This document shows, piece by piece, positions 34,191 through 43,640 of a stretch of 64,000 nt of DNA (positions are counted from its first letter, which is position 1; each line of letters begins with the position of its first letter). The DNA comes from Oxyruncus cristatus (Eukaryota > Chordata > Aves > Passeriformes > Cotingidae): assembly GCA_013399855.1 (NCBI GenBank), contig VXAY01007403.1:223396-287395 (forward strand), read 5' to 3'. The position numbers and the translations under genes are program-made. The notes under the pieces are model-generated. The model ran no database searches. It was given only the letters and a program-made list of their open reading frames with translations, and was not told where the DNA came from.

Positions 34191-34789
34191 TTAACTCCAG
34201 AAATGATAGAAATGCTGTTCATGCTGTCTTTAAAACAGAATGACTCCATATTATTTCCTCTCTGACTTTTAAAACAAAGGCTGTTATCGAAATTGAAAGC
34301 TAAAAAGCTAACCAGCCCAATGGATCCTGAATCTTCAAACGGAAATTTTATGTAATTTCAGTAGTTTCTGCATATTTGCCTAAATATGTTTAGAAATAAC
34401 ATTTTGCAAATGAATGTAAAAGCCACTAATTGTGGCTATTTGTAGAAGCCTCTATTTGTAGAATTTGCTATTTCTAGAACTCCCACTGTATGCAATCTTC
34501 TGATCAGGAGTTAAAATTGCCAAGCTACTTTAAATGTGAAGTCACATATTACTCATTTAAATAACTGCAATGCCTATAAGATAATTACAGTATTCTTAGC
34601 CTTTTCCTGAAATAGATATGTAAAACTACTTAAAACTCTGTCTATATGAAAAGATTTTTAATTGAAGCTTGTTTACACCTTTAACAAAATCGCTGTGGTA
34701 TTATCTACTTGTTTTCCTTGTATATGATATGATTTATCAATTCCTGAAAACTTCTATGTGATAAAGATCTTACAGAAATCATCAGAATT
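34191..34789. other. Non-coding AT-rich stretch
   Basis: Nothing recognised. Confidence 0.5.
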
Positions 34790-35113
34790 TCAGGTATTGA
34801 AATTATAAAGATGTTCACCATACCTAAATAAAGTCTCTTTGGTGTAGATGATAGGAGCTGGAATAGAACTGTCAGAACCAAATTTATGAAAGTTCTTCAC
34901 AGGGAAGTGAATATACGCTTTAAATATATAATAAACCTTCCTTACAGATGGAGAAAAAAGAAAAAGCTGCTGCTGCTGCTGCTGCTGCAGTGACTGAGCA
35001 AAAAAGTTGTTGCTTTTGTCATCTGTTAGAACCATCAGTTGCGATGGGAATGGAATCACCAGCACTGTCACAATCAGCAGTGCTGATAAATCTGTGGAAC
35101 TGGAAGAAGGCAT
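34790..35113 (-). other. Unidentified 107-codon ORF with polyQ
   Basis: An open frame from an ATG on the minus strand. Residues 1-8 are Ser-rich (MPSSSSTD). Residues 9-22 are hydrophobic (LSALLIVTVLVIPF), resembling a signal or anchor. A run of seven Gln comes from the trinucleotide repeat at 34,966-34,988, followed by a basic/aromatic C-terminal half. I do not recognise the protein. It lies outside the repeats I can identify and is among the longest such frames here. Against it: no splice sites, promoter or polyadenylation pattern tie it to a transcript, and a chance frame is the default explanation. Confidence 0.2.
34966..34988. repeat. (GCT)n trinucleotide repeat
   Basis: Seven uninterrupted GCT units plus a partial one. 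On the minus strand they read CAG and give the Gln run of the overlapping open frame. Confidence 0.95.
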
Positions 35114-36514
35114 GAGAATTTTCAGAGGGAAAAAGCTTCTTTAAAAATTAATAAGCCTTTCCACTGCTGAAAAAGGAACTTTAATGCATACAATACTGCA
35201 TGAAGGAAACTATTATGAAACACAGAGGTTAAATTTAGTCTACAGCTCCATGTTTGAATTTAAAAGATGAGAAGCATGTGATTTTCCAGATGAAATAAAA
35301 TAACCTTTTTTTTTTTTTTTATGTACTTCTTTGGCTATAACTGTAATGGTTTAGAGGTATAACAATAAAGAGTTTGAAGGAACAGTAACACATTTCACTA
35401 AACTAATGCCTGTTTGAAAATAAAAAAAAAAAAACACCACTGTCAGCCACAGAAGACTTTCAGATCTGATCTTTTAGGACAAGTTAAGAAACAAGGACAA
35501 TATTATGGACATGAACAGCCCCCATATAGTGGAAAAATAAATATGGTCTATGAAATTCATTACTAAATGGTGTTTCACGTTTTTTATAAGACCCTCCTTT
35601 ATGCTGATGGATATCTTTATGTACAGAACAAAAATGCAAGAATAATGTGAATATAAGTATCTAATATTTATGTATAGATTTCCTTCAGAAATGACATTAC
35701 TGCAGAACTGGCAAAAGAAATGCTAGTGTTTTATTTATGTGGAATAAGACAAAGTTCTACCATTTTTCTCTTGAATGTTTTGTTAAAATCAGGTAATTGT
35801 TTATTAAGCTTGTCATCTGCTTAATTTTACTTGTCAAGTAAGCCACCAACAGCAGCTGTCACTGCAGAGCAGCTGCAAGTAGTGATATCAGTTGTTCAGA
35901 AGTAAGAGCAGCTCTCGGTTTTGCAGGACTTTGAAGTCTTGCTTTCCCCAGTAGTGCATGCACCGCAGTTTGGGATTCTTTGTCCTAACCCATGCAGTCC
36001 TAGTTGTGTGTATAATATCCCTCATTAACCAGCATGTGATACCTTTCTAGAATTATATTTGACACTACACATGTACTTGATATATGAGTAGTGCTATTCA
36101 TACTTTTTTTTCCTTTTTGTCGAGGTCAAGCTTCCTTTTAACATTCCAGATACTTTTTGAACTCATAACCCATCTGTTTAGTCACTAAGCTGCCTTCCCA
36201 AGATTTTTTCTTGCTGCTTACCAGTGCACTATTTGAATGCATCATGAGGGTATTTATAAATGATGCATAAATCCCAGGGTTTTTTCTTAGCAATATGAGG
36301 GTAAATTTACATTTAAATGCACATAGGTACAATTACAGCTATGAAAAAAAAAAAAAGGACCATGACTCAAATAATGTACCAATGAGGAGGAAGATTTACA
36401 TTTAATTGCTTCAGGTTTGAACATATTTGGGCAATTTTATAGATATTGACAGTTACAGAAACCCAGAAATTTGTCTTCCTAAACAAACATAATGGAAGTT
36501 GTGGGGTTTTATAG
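35114..36514. other. Non-coding AT-rich stretch
   Basis: Poly-T near 35,307, poly-A near 35,421 and poly-A near 36,343. Nothing else recognised. Confidence 0.5.
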
Positions 36515-36593
36515 GTTTGGGGGTTTTTAGATTTGGGTATTTTTGGTTTTTTGTTTGTTTGTTTTTGGTGGTAGTGGTGGTTGTTGTTGTCCT
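36515..36593. repeat. T/G-rich low-complexity tract
   Basis: GTTTGTTTG and GGTGGTTGTTG words with almost no A or C on the plus strand. Confidence 0.8.
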
Positions 36594-36629
36594 GGCACTG
36601 AATTTACATTTACAGATATTGCTAAATTA

Positions 36630-37031
36630 TTTTTATTTTCAGCGTTTGCAAATGTAGGGCCAGAGGGCACTAGTAAGCCTTTACCACCCTGAGCAGCCTT
36701 ACCAGGGATGAACATCCCTGAGCTACATCATAGGTGTGACTGTGTACAACCTTGCTCTGGCTGCTCTCATGTACTGAATGGCCTTTCTGGATGGATCCCA
36801 ATCCTGACTCACTAACTCACCTCTCTGGGACTGTGGTAGACCACACCTGTGTAATGGGAATGGTGGGATTGACCTTGGGTGTCTTTCCCTAGACTGTGCT
36901 GGGGGATCACCCTGGACTCCTGTCTTGCCTGTCCTTGTGGAGCAGCCCCATTCTAGCATCTACCTGAATCTTGTATAACTTCTGATCCCATCAGACAAAA
37001 CTGACAGATTTCTGGATAATAAACTAATCAA
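36630..37031 (+). other. Unidentified GC-richer segment ending in AATAAA
   Basis: A block of about 400 bp, richer in GC than its flanks. It ends with an AATAAA at about 37,018 and runs into a CA repeat and a long poly-A. The layout (body, polyadenylation signal, A tail) resembles a retrotransposed transcript or the 3' end of an LTR. I do not recognise the body, and no open frame in it shows a family signature. Confidence 0.35.
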
Positions 37032-37090
37032 CACACACACACACACATACACACACACATATTTAAAAAAAAAAAAAAAAAAAAAAAACA
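37032..37090. repeat. (CA)n followed by poly-A
   Basis: An interrupted CA array (37,032-37,058), then ATATTT and an uninterrupted A run of about 24. Confidence 0.95.
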
Positions 37091-37486
37091 AAAAATGTCC
37101 CAGTTATTTTTAATTAGTCATTTATTGGAAAGAAAAAAAAAAATACACAAAAAAATCCAGATTTCAGCATCTTTTCAATCAAGTCACTCATAGTATTAAT
37201 TTTAAAATAAGTTCTGAGACAAAGGATGTCTTTTTTCTTACTCACATTTCCAGAAAGTAAGTGTTATACCAGATGATATAAACCACAATAAAAATAAGAC
37301 AATGATAGTATCACTAAGTAACACAAAATTACTTATTCATAATTATAAAGCACTGGCAGGTCACAGAAATATTCTGACATCCAGAGATTGACCAAAACAG
37401 TAACAAAGGAAATTTGACATAGACTATTGCAAGTGTAAGTACTATGATGTACCTCACAGACATTTCAAGGTCTTGTGCAAGCTATT
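37091..37486. other. Non-coding AT-rich stretch
   Basis: Nothing recognised. Confidence 0.5.
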
Positions 37487-37565
37487 CTAGTTGATCTTGC
37501 TGTGTACGGGAGGTTGAACTAGGTAATTTCCAGAGGTCCTTCCAAGTTCCTCCTTTCTGTGATTC
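37487..37565 (+). mobile_element. CR1 LINE 3' tail
   Basis: Plus-strand CR1 tail: GGGAGGTTGAACTAGGTAAT, TTCCAGAGGTCCTTCCAAG, then TTTCTGTGATTC. Confidence 0.85.
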
Positions 37566-38256
37566 AAAAGTTTTATAAATAAATTTCTCATCCTTTTGAC
37601 TCTTCCAAAAATGCTATCCTTTGGCTACCCTAGTTTCATTTTCACCTCTGCATGTACCATCATGGATAAGCACATGTACATCTCTGTGTTTCAGTTTCTC
37701 ATACCAAGCATACCTAAAGATCTCTCCCCACATCACAACCTCACATTAATGTTAACCTTCTACAACTGATGTGCTGCTTGCTTTTTTTGTACCCCCAATC
37801 CCTCACATATTCTCTCACATTCAGGACCTAAACACACAATCTTATTTTTACTCAAAAAAGCAGTGTTGAAAAAAAAAAACACAAAAAATAGTGTATGAAA
37901 TGAGTATAAAAATGTTTGGCACATAATCTCAGCAGAGATTTTTATCTCAAGATCCAAAAGTTTTATTTATTTCTTACTTGAATCATAGGTAGAGTGAGTT
38001 TGTATCTCTTCAATGCAAATTCACAGAAAAAGAACAGAAACCAAAGATACAAATTCCATCTCTGGATTTCCCTGAGCTACACATCACTAGTAGCTCAAAT
38101 TCCATACTAGAAATGGGTCAGAAAAAGTCTTCCTTGTTCTTGTAAATCTGTGAAGTTTTGTGGGTTTTTTGCTGATGTATATATTTATATCTCCATGTTT
38201 ATATATGTACATCCCTCTCTATATGGTTGCAATGATATGGATTCTACTGTTAACGC
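37566..38256. other. Non-coding AT-rich stretch
   Basis: Nothing recognised. Confidence 0.5.
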
Positions 38257-38287
38257 AATGCTGCCAGGGGCTTCCCCTGGTAGCATT
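38257..38287. repeat. Near-perfect 14-bp-stem hairpin
   Basis: Left arm AATGCTGCCAGGGG, loop CTT, right arm CCCCTGGTAGCATT. Thirteen of 14 positions are Watson-Crick; the other is G opposite T, a G-U wobble in one RNA orientation. It is GC-rich against AT-rich flanks. The 3-nt loop and short stem argue against a typical microRNA precursor. A short inverted repeat or a remnant of a terminal-inverted-repeat element is possible. Confidence 0.75.
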
Positions 38288-38523
38288 AAAAAGAAACACC
38301 CACAGGAACAAACAGTCAGAGACAATAAAAAAAATAAAATAAATCTGCTCCCTAAATCCCCAATTTCTTGCATCTATTTTAATTCCTTTATTAAAATAAT
38401 TTTCCCAACATCATTTTATTTCATCTAAAGTGATGAAGATTTTGTCACCCTTGTGAAGGACTTTTATGTTTAAAAATGACAATATGAGCTATTATAAAAA
38501 AATAGTAAGCTATGCATGTATGT

Positions 38524-38721
38524 AGGTTAGATATCAGGAAAAGGTTTTTCACCCAGAGGTTGTTGAGCACTGAGCCTGTCTGAGTTCAAGAAGCATTTAG
38601 ACAAAGCTCTCAGGCACATGGTGGAACTCTTGGCATGCCCTGTGCAGGAACAGGAATTGGACTCAATGATCCTGGTAGGTCCTTTCCAACTCAGCATATT
38701 ATATGATTCTACGATTCTATG
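38524..38721 (+). mobile_element. CR1 LINE 3' end
   Basis: Plus-strand landmarks in order: AGGTTAGATATCAGGAAAAG, TTCAAGAAGCATTTAGACAA, CTCTCAGGCACATGGTG, GGACTCAATGATCCTGGTAG, GTCCTTTCCAACTCAG, ending ATTCTACGATTCTATG, two copies of the CR1 terminal octamer. The CTCTCAGGCACATGG wording differs from the CR1 at 39,016, so it is a different subfamily. Confidence 0.9.
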
Positions 38722-39015
38722 AAAATCTTATGTCTACAGATAGAACAATTGTTTATGGAATCACACTTATTTAATCCATCACTTTAGATACCCCAGTTAA
38801 AATGGAAGTATGCAGTAAACTTGTCCCATTCATGGAATATATGGTTAGAAGATTGTTTGCAAATAATAGATTTAGTCTCTGAGGATAGGACTAATTCTGC
38901 TTAACTTCTTCTGAGTCAAATGATTGTATTCTCATGGCAGAGAAGAGAAGGCAGCACTTTCAAATGCATAATCCATCTGATTTTAAACATTTGCTCTTGG
39001 ATGGGAAGAAAGCTC
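38722..39015. other. Spacer between two CR1 tails
   Basis: AT-rich; nothing recognised. Confidence 0.5.
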
Positions 39016-39252
39016 TGCCAGGGGAGGTTTAGGTGAGATATTAGGAAGAAATTCTTTACAGAGAGGGTAATCAGGCATTGGAATGGCTGTCCAGGGAAGT
39101 GGTGGATTCTCCGTCCCTGGAGGTTTTTAAGATGAGACTGGATGTGGCACCTAGTGTCATAGTCTAGTAACCGTGGTGGTGTTGGATCAAGGGTTGGACC
39201 TGATGATCTCAGAGGTCCTTTCCAACCTGTGTGTGATTCTGTGATTCTGTAA
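39016..39252 (+). mobile_element. CR1 LINE 3' end
   Basis: Plus-strand CR1: GCCAGGGGAGGTTTAGGTGA, ATATTAGGAAGAAATTCTTT, GGCATTGGAATGGCTGTCCA, TCCCTGGAGGTTTTTAAG, GGACCTGATGATCTCAGAGG, ending with GTGATTCTGTGATTCTGTA. It carries the ORF2 C-terminus and 3' UTR only. The 129-residue minus-strand open frame (38,916-39,305) is its antisense shadow. Confidence 0.95.
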
Positions 39253-40859
39253 TAACATGGCAAAAGTACCAGCTTTTCTCTCTTGAGTGTGAAGACTCTG
39301 GCCAACTAATTGAAATGTAGGTGTGTACCTTGTAGTTTTTTTCATCTGTTCAGGTGATAATTTAAATGCCAAAGTAGAAACAAAAGTGGAATTAGATAAA
39401 AAATATTTTGTAAGTATTAGTTATTTATTACTGTACCCTCTGCTCTTCCTTAAAGGCCATAGAGCTAATTGATTCCCAGTAGAGATGATTATACTACCCT
39501 AGTACTATCCAATACTGAATTACTCTTATGGAATTACATGAGATACTGCAGGTGAATAATATAAGTAAAGATCCATTCAGTTTTTATAGGAAAAAGGTTT
39601 AAGGTACTAACGTGAGTGACTGATTCCTGGGACTGTCTGTGCCTCAGTTTTATGTGACCTCCCAAATTCACTAGTATAGAATGCCTTAAGGATGAGATTT
39701 TGACACTCCAGTGAAAAGAATTTCTGATAGAAAAACATCATTACTAATTTGTACACACTAGGAAAATAAAACATGCTTTTAGCTGGAATAATCAGTGTTT
39801 ATTTATGACTAAAAGTAGCAAAAATATTTAAGCATCTGAATACTTACTCATATAGTTAAACCTGAGAATATAGGAGACCTAAGACTGTGATTAGACATCT
39901 TAGTTCTTATATTTGTATGATTCTAAATATGCCTTAGATAGCTCATCTTGACTTCACAATATTTAAATAAGCAGCTGTCAAGAATGGTTTTGTACATCCT
40001 ATACACAAAGGATTGTGATTTATTCCTGTTAAAGCCTTATTTCAAATTGTTGAAGTTGCACTGATCTGATGTCTCAGGATTGTTCAGTTTCATATTCTGT
40101 TGTTAGCATACAATATGATGTTAACAACTTCCTTAGTTTAATTTTAAATTTGAATATTCATGGCTGTATTATAAATTCTAATCAGAATGATGACTATTGA
40201 TATACTTCACATCCCCACATGACAATTTTCAGTGTTTGCTTTCATACGGCTTGTGGGACTGAGTGTCCCCTCATTTCATGCTCTGGCTGTACATGTTCTA
40301 TCATTAAATACCTGACACTTTCCATTTGTGGTACAGAGAAAGAAGGTACCAGATCTGTGACTGTGAATTTCATGTATTCTCAGAGCCAAGTGCCCAATTT
40401 CTATGTTCATCAACTTTCAGATACTGAAGTAATAGACCATACATTTATGGCACATGAAAACAGTCATTCTTTGAAACATTCACCATGCTAAGGGTGAATA
40501 TTTCAAATATAGAGGACAGGGAAAGCAGACAGCTGTTAATCTCTGCATTCATGGTGACTACACCAAAAGTCCATTTGACCCTTTTGGGTCCTCAAAATAC
40601 TCTTTCTTTAGGTACTTGGTTGGTTAACACCAGAGGAAATGCTAACTGCCCTGGTCCTGCCCAGAGTCCCTACATACTGTGGGAGGAGGTAAGGCTCCTG
40701 GAGTGCAAACAAGGAAGAGGCTGCGAAAGGCAGTGTTGATTGTTCCTCATGAAAGGGCACACACAGTCATGGGATTGTCTTCACTCAAGCAGCTGGGTGT
40801 ACTCAGTGGGTAATGCAGAAGAATTAGGAGATCCAGGGACTACTTTCTGGAGACTTTCC
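39253..40859. other. Mostly non-coding; right part may be ERV internal
   Basis: AT-rich to about 40,540, with nothing recognised. From about 40,560 it becomes GC-richer and leads into the LTR that follows, so part of it could belong to that retroviral element. No coding motif is identifiable. Confidence 0.35.
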
Positions 40860-41270
40860 TTCCTTGGGAGGAAATAACCAATGATGTGAGTTGTATGTTG
40901 TAGGAAGTAATGTAGCAGAAACTACCTGAACTGATGAAGAGTGAGCTTCACAAGGAATTCGGTGAGTGCAGCGGTGACCCAAATCAAGCTGGTGTCGGTA
41001 CCCAACAATCAAACGTTTCTTCTCTTATTGATACACCTACTGAGGCTCTACTTCCCAGGAAGTGGCTGGACACAACTTGCTGATGGGAAGTAGTGAATAA
41101 ATTGTGTTTTATTTTGTTTATGTGCACAGTCTATACTTTCTTTGCTTAAACTGCCTTTATTTCAGCCCACAAGTTTTTTGTCTTATTTTCTCCCTCTGTC
41201 CTGCTGAGGTGGAGAAGTGATAAAGCAGCCTGGTGAACACATGGCAGCCAGCCAAGATCTATGCACCACA
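40860..41270 (+). mobile_element. ERV LTR, sense, 3' part
   Basis: Ends at CACCACA (41,264-41,270). Typical avian LTR words in plus sense are CTTCCCAGGAAGTGGCTGGA at about 41,050, GCTGATGGGAAGTAGTG, AATAAA at 41,096-41,101, CTGCCTTTATTTCAGCCCAC, then TCTTATTTTCTCCCTCTGTC and CTGCTGAGG. The last 110 bp are homologous to the left edge of the LTR at 46,499 read on its minus strand. The left boundary is uncertain and the element may extend further left. Confidence 0.78.
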
Positions 41271-42561
41271 TTCACTTAAAAAACAGGTCCAGTACTTTGG
41301 AGTCAAAATATACTCGAGTGACAAACCTTCATGCCCTTTGCATATCTGGAAAATCTGTGTGGTTAACAAGAAAAACAAAATTAAACTCAACATAGACACA
41401 GAATGAAACTAAGATGTGATGGCATTTTTAATAATAAAATTGAGTTTGAATTTATCCTTAATATAAAAGTCAAAGATATTTTTGGTGTTGGAGGAATATC
41501 TAGTTGTGCAATGGCCAACATGAAAGAGCAAGACTAAAATTATCCTTGCAATGACTGCAGAGATAAAATTTTCATTGACTCCTGTGGGATAAGAAGTTTG
41601 TACTGGTTTTTTTTTTTAAGTTGCCCCCAAATAACTATTGTTTTCTCCAGAAATCACCAGTTCTGAATACTTTTATACATTCATAAAATAGATTGATATT
41701 TAATCTTTGGAGGAAAAGCATCTGTTAACATTTTCTGCAAAGCATTAGTGAAAAGTATTCCCCAATTAAAGTCAGAAGTTTTCAGAGGATGTAATGGAGT
41801 CACCATAGATATTTTCCAGAGAGTAGAAATCTCAGTGGGTGGAAAATGTTTGTTTTGTAATTAACATTATGTAGTTATCATTAAGGGAGTGAATTTTTAT
41901 TTTTAAAACTGACAATTGTGTTTCTATATTTCCATTTAAATTTTCTACTGGGAAAAAAATCTTGAAGGCCAAAAATGGATGCTTAGATAAATAAAGATTG
42001 GTTTCTCATCAAGTGTATGCACTTCTCCTTTCTTTAGGCCGGAGATACTGTATGCCTGAAATGTCCTCTTTTTTTATACCATGGTCCATCCTATGTTTCT
42101 TCTTGTTCTCATTCCCCTCCATTATTTGTTCTCTACACAAGTACTTGCTTCATTTCTACCAGTCTGTTACCAAACATAAAAATAAGCTTATTCTACTAGA
42201 GTGTGAAAAAGCATCCAAAGATAGCATATCAAAATTCCCAAACACTGTTACACATTAACAGATGAAATTTAAAGAATCATTTCTCCCTCAGCAGCTCCAG
42301 GCAACCAAAGAATATTGTAACACATTTCTGTATCTTCACTGGCATCGAGTATGGTTGCATTTTCTGAGATTCAGAAGACATTGTTTAAGCACTTATTACA
42401 CATTTTTTAAAGTTTTGACAGATATTCATGGTCACGAGGTTTCTTTTCTTTTCTTTTTAGCCAACATATTACTCGATAGCAGTGTTATTCTGACGTATCA
42501 ATTGTAATATTTGTTTAAAATATTTACAATATTTAGCCTAAATGTAAGACTTAATCCTTTG
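41271..42561. other. Non-coding AT-rich stretch
   Basis: Open frames at 41,998-42,258 and 42,262-42,507 have no recognisable domain. No repeats recognised. Confidence 0.5.
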
Positions 42562-42712
42562 AGGAACAGAGCTGTAGAATGTTCTTATTTGGAAGGGACC
42601 CACAAGGGTCATCGAGTCCAGCTCTTAAATGAATGGCCCATAGAGGGATCGAACCCACAGCCTTGGCATTATTAGCACCAGGGTCTAACCAACTGAGCTA
42701 ATATCAGGGTCC
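42562..42712 (-). mobile_element. SINE: tRNA-Ile head with CR1-like tail
   Basis: On the minus strand the 5' head (42,708 to 42,634) is a clear tRNA-Ile(AAT) derivative. Box A is TAGCTCAGTTGG (42,689-42,700), the anticodon context is GCTAATAATGCC, box B is GGTTCGATCC (42,646-42,655), and it ends GGGCCA. It is followed by a CR1-type 3' end reading GAGCTGGACTCGATGACCCT, then TGTGGGTCCCTTCCAA, with a degenerate terminal ATTCTA word. Such SINEs are transcribed by Pol III from boxes A and B and mobilised in trans by CR1 machinery that recognises the shared tail. I recall a comparable SINE, TguSINE1, from zebra finch and relatives; identity with that family is not verified. Confidence 0.88.
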
Positions 42713-42814
42713 AACATTTATATATATTTAAGTAAAATTCTATTATTATTTCAAAGCATCAATTTCTACCAAGTGTGTATTTCTCTACACTATGTCATTG
42801 CATTAGAGTCATGA

Positions 42815-43640
42815 ATCACAGAATTACAGAATGGCCTGGGTTGGAAGGGACCTTAAAGATCACCTAATTCCAACCCCCCTGCTGTAAACAGGGACACCTT
42901 TCACTAGAACAGGGTGCTCAGAGCTCCATCCAAACTGGCCTTGAAAACTTCCAGGGGCAGGGCACTCTCAGCTTTTCTGCGAAAACTTTGTCAGTGCCCT
43001 ACCACTCTCACAGCAAAAAATTTCTTCCTAATATCTAACCTAAATCTACTCTCTTTCAGTTTGAAGCCATTTCCCCTTGTCCTATCTTATAAGACCTTAT
43101 AAAAAGTCTTTCTCATTATTTCTTGTAGACTGTCTTCAGGTACTGGAAGGCTGCAATCAGATCACCCCGAAGCCTTCTCCTCTCCAGACTGAACAGTCCC
43201 AATTCTCTCAGTCTTTCCTCATAGGAGAGGCGCTCCATTCCTCTAATCTTGGTGGCTGTCCCCTGGACTCAATCCCAAAATGTTGATGTCCTTCCTTTGC
43301 TGAGGACTCCAGAGTTGGATGCAGCGTTCCAAGTGGGATCTCACCAGAACAGAGTAAAGGGGCATAATCACCTCCCTTGACTTGCTGGCCACATGTTTTG
43401 TTTTTATGCAGCCCAGGATACAATTGGCTTTCTGGACTACAAGTGCACATTGTCAGCTCAGGTCCAGCCTCTCATCCCACAGCACACCCAAGTCCTTTAC
43501 AGCAGAGCAGCTCTCAGTCTCTTCGTCCTTCAGCCTGTATTGATACCAGGGGTTTCCCTGACCCTGGGGCAATACCTTGCTCTTGGTCTTGTAAAACCTC
43601 ATGAGATTCCCATGGGCCCACTTCTCAAGATATCTCATTT
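42815..43640 (-). mobile_element. CR1 LINE, 5'-truncated
   Basis: The left edge AATCACAGAATTACAGAATG and GGTTGGAAGGGACCTTAAAG is the reversed CR1 3' end. The minus strand then encodes ORF2 C-terminal pieces across frameshifts: a KNFFAV-like start at about 43,010-43,030, LSYEERL and [12 protein letters not shown] text at 43,160-43,230, KDLGVLWDERLDLS near 43,460-43,500, and LEKWAHGNLMRF near 43,600. Only the last part of ORF2 and the 3' UTR are present. It lies about 100 bp from the SINE in the same orientation. Confidence 0.93.

Noticed and set aside
38257..38287. MicroRNA precursor
   Set aside because: The stem is only 14 bp with a 3-base loop, too short for a canonical precursor.
42634..42708. 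A tRNA-Ile(AAT) gene on the minus strand
   Set aside because: The box A and B regions are good, but it is fused to a CR1-like tail and has stem mismatches; this is the head of a SINE.
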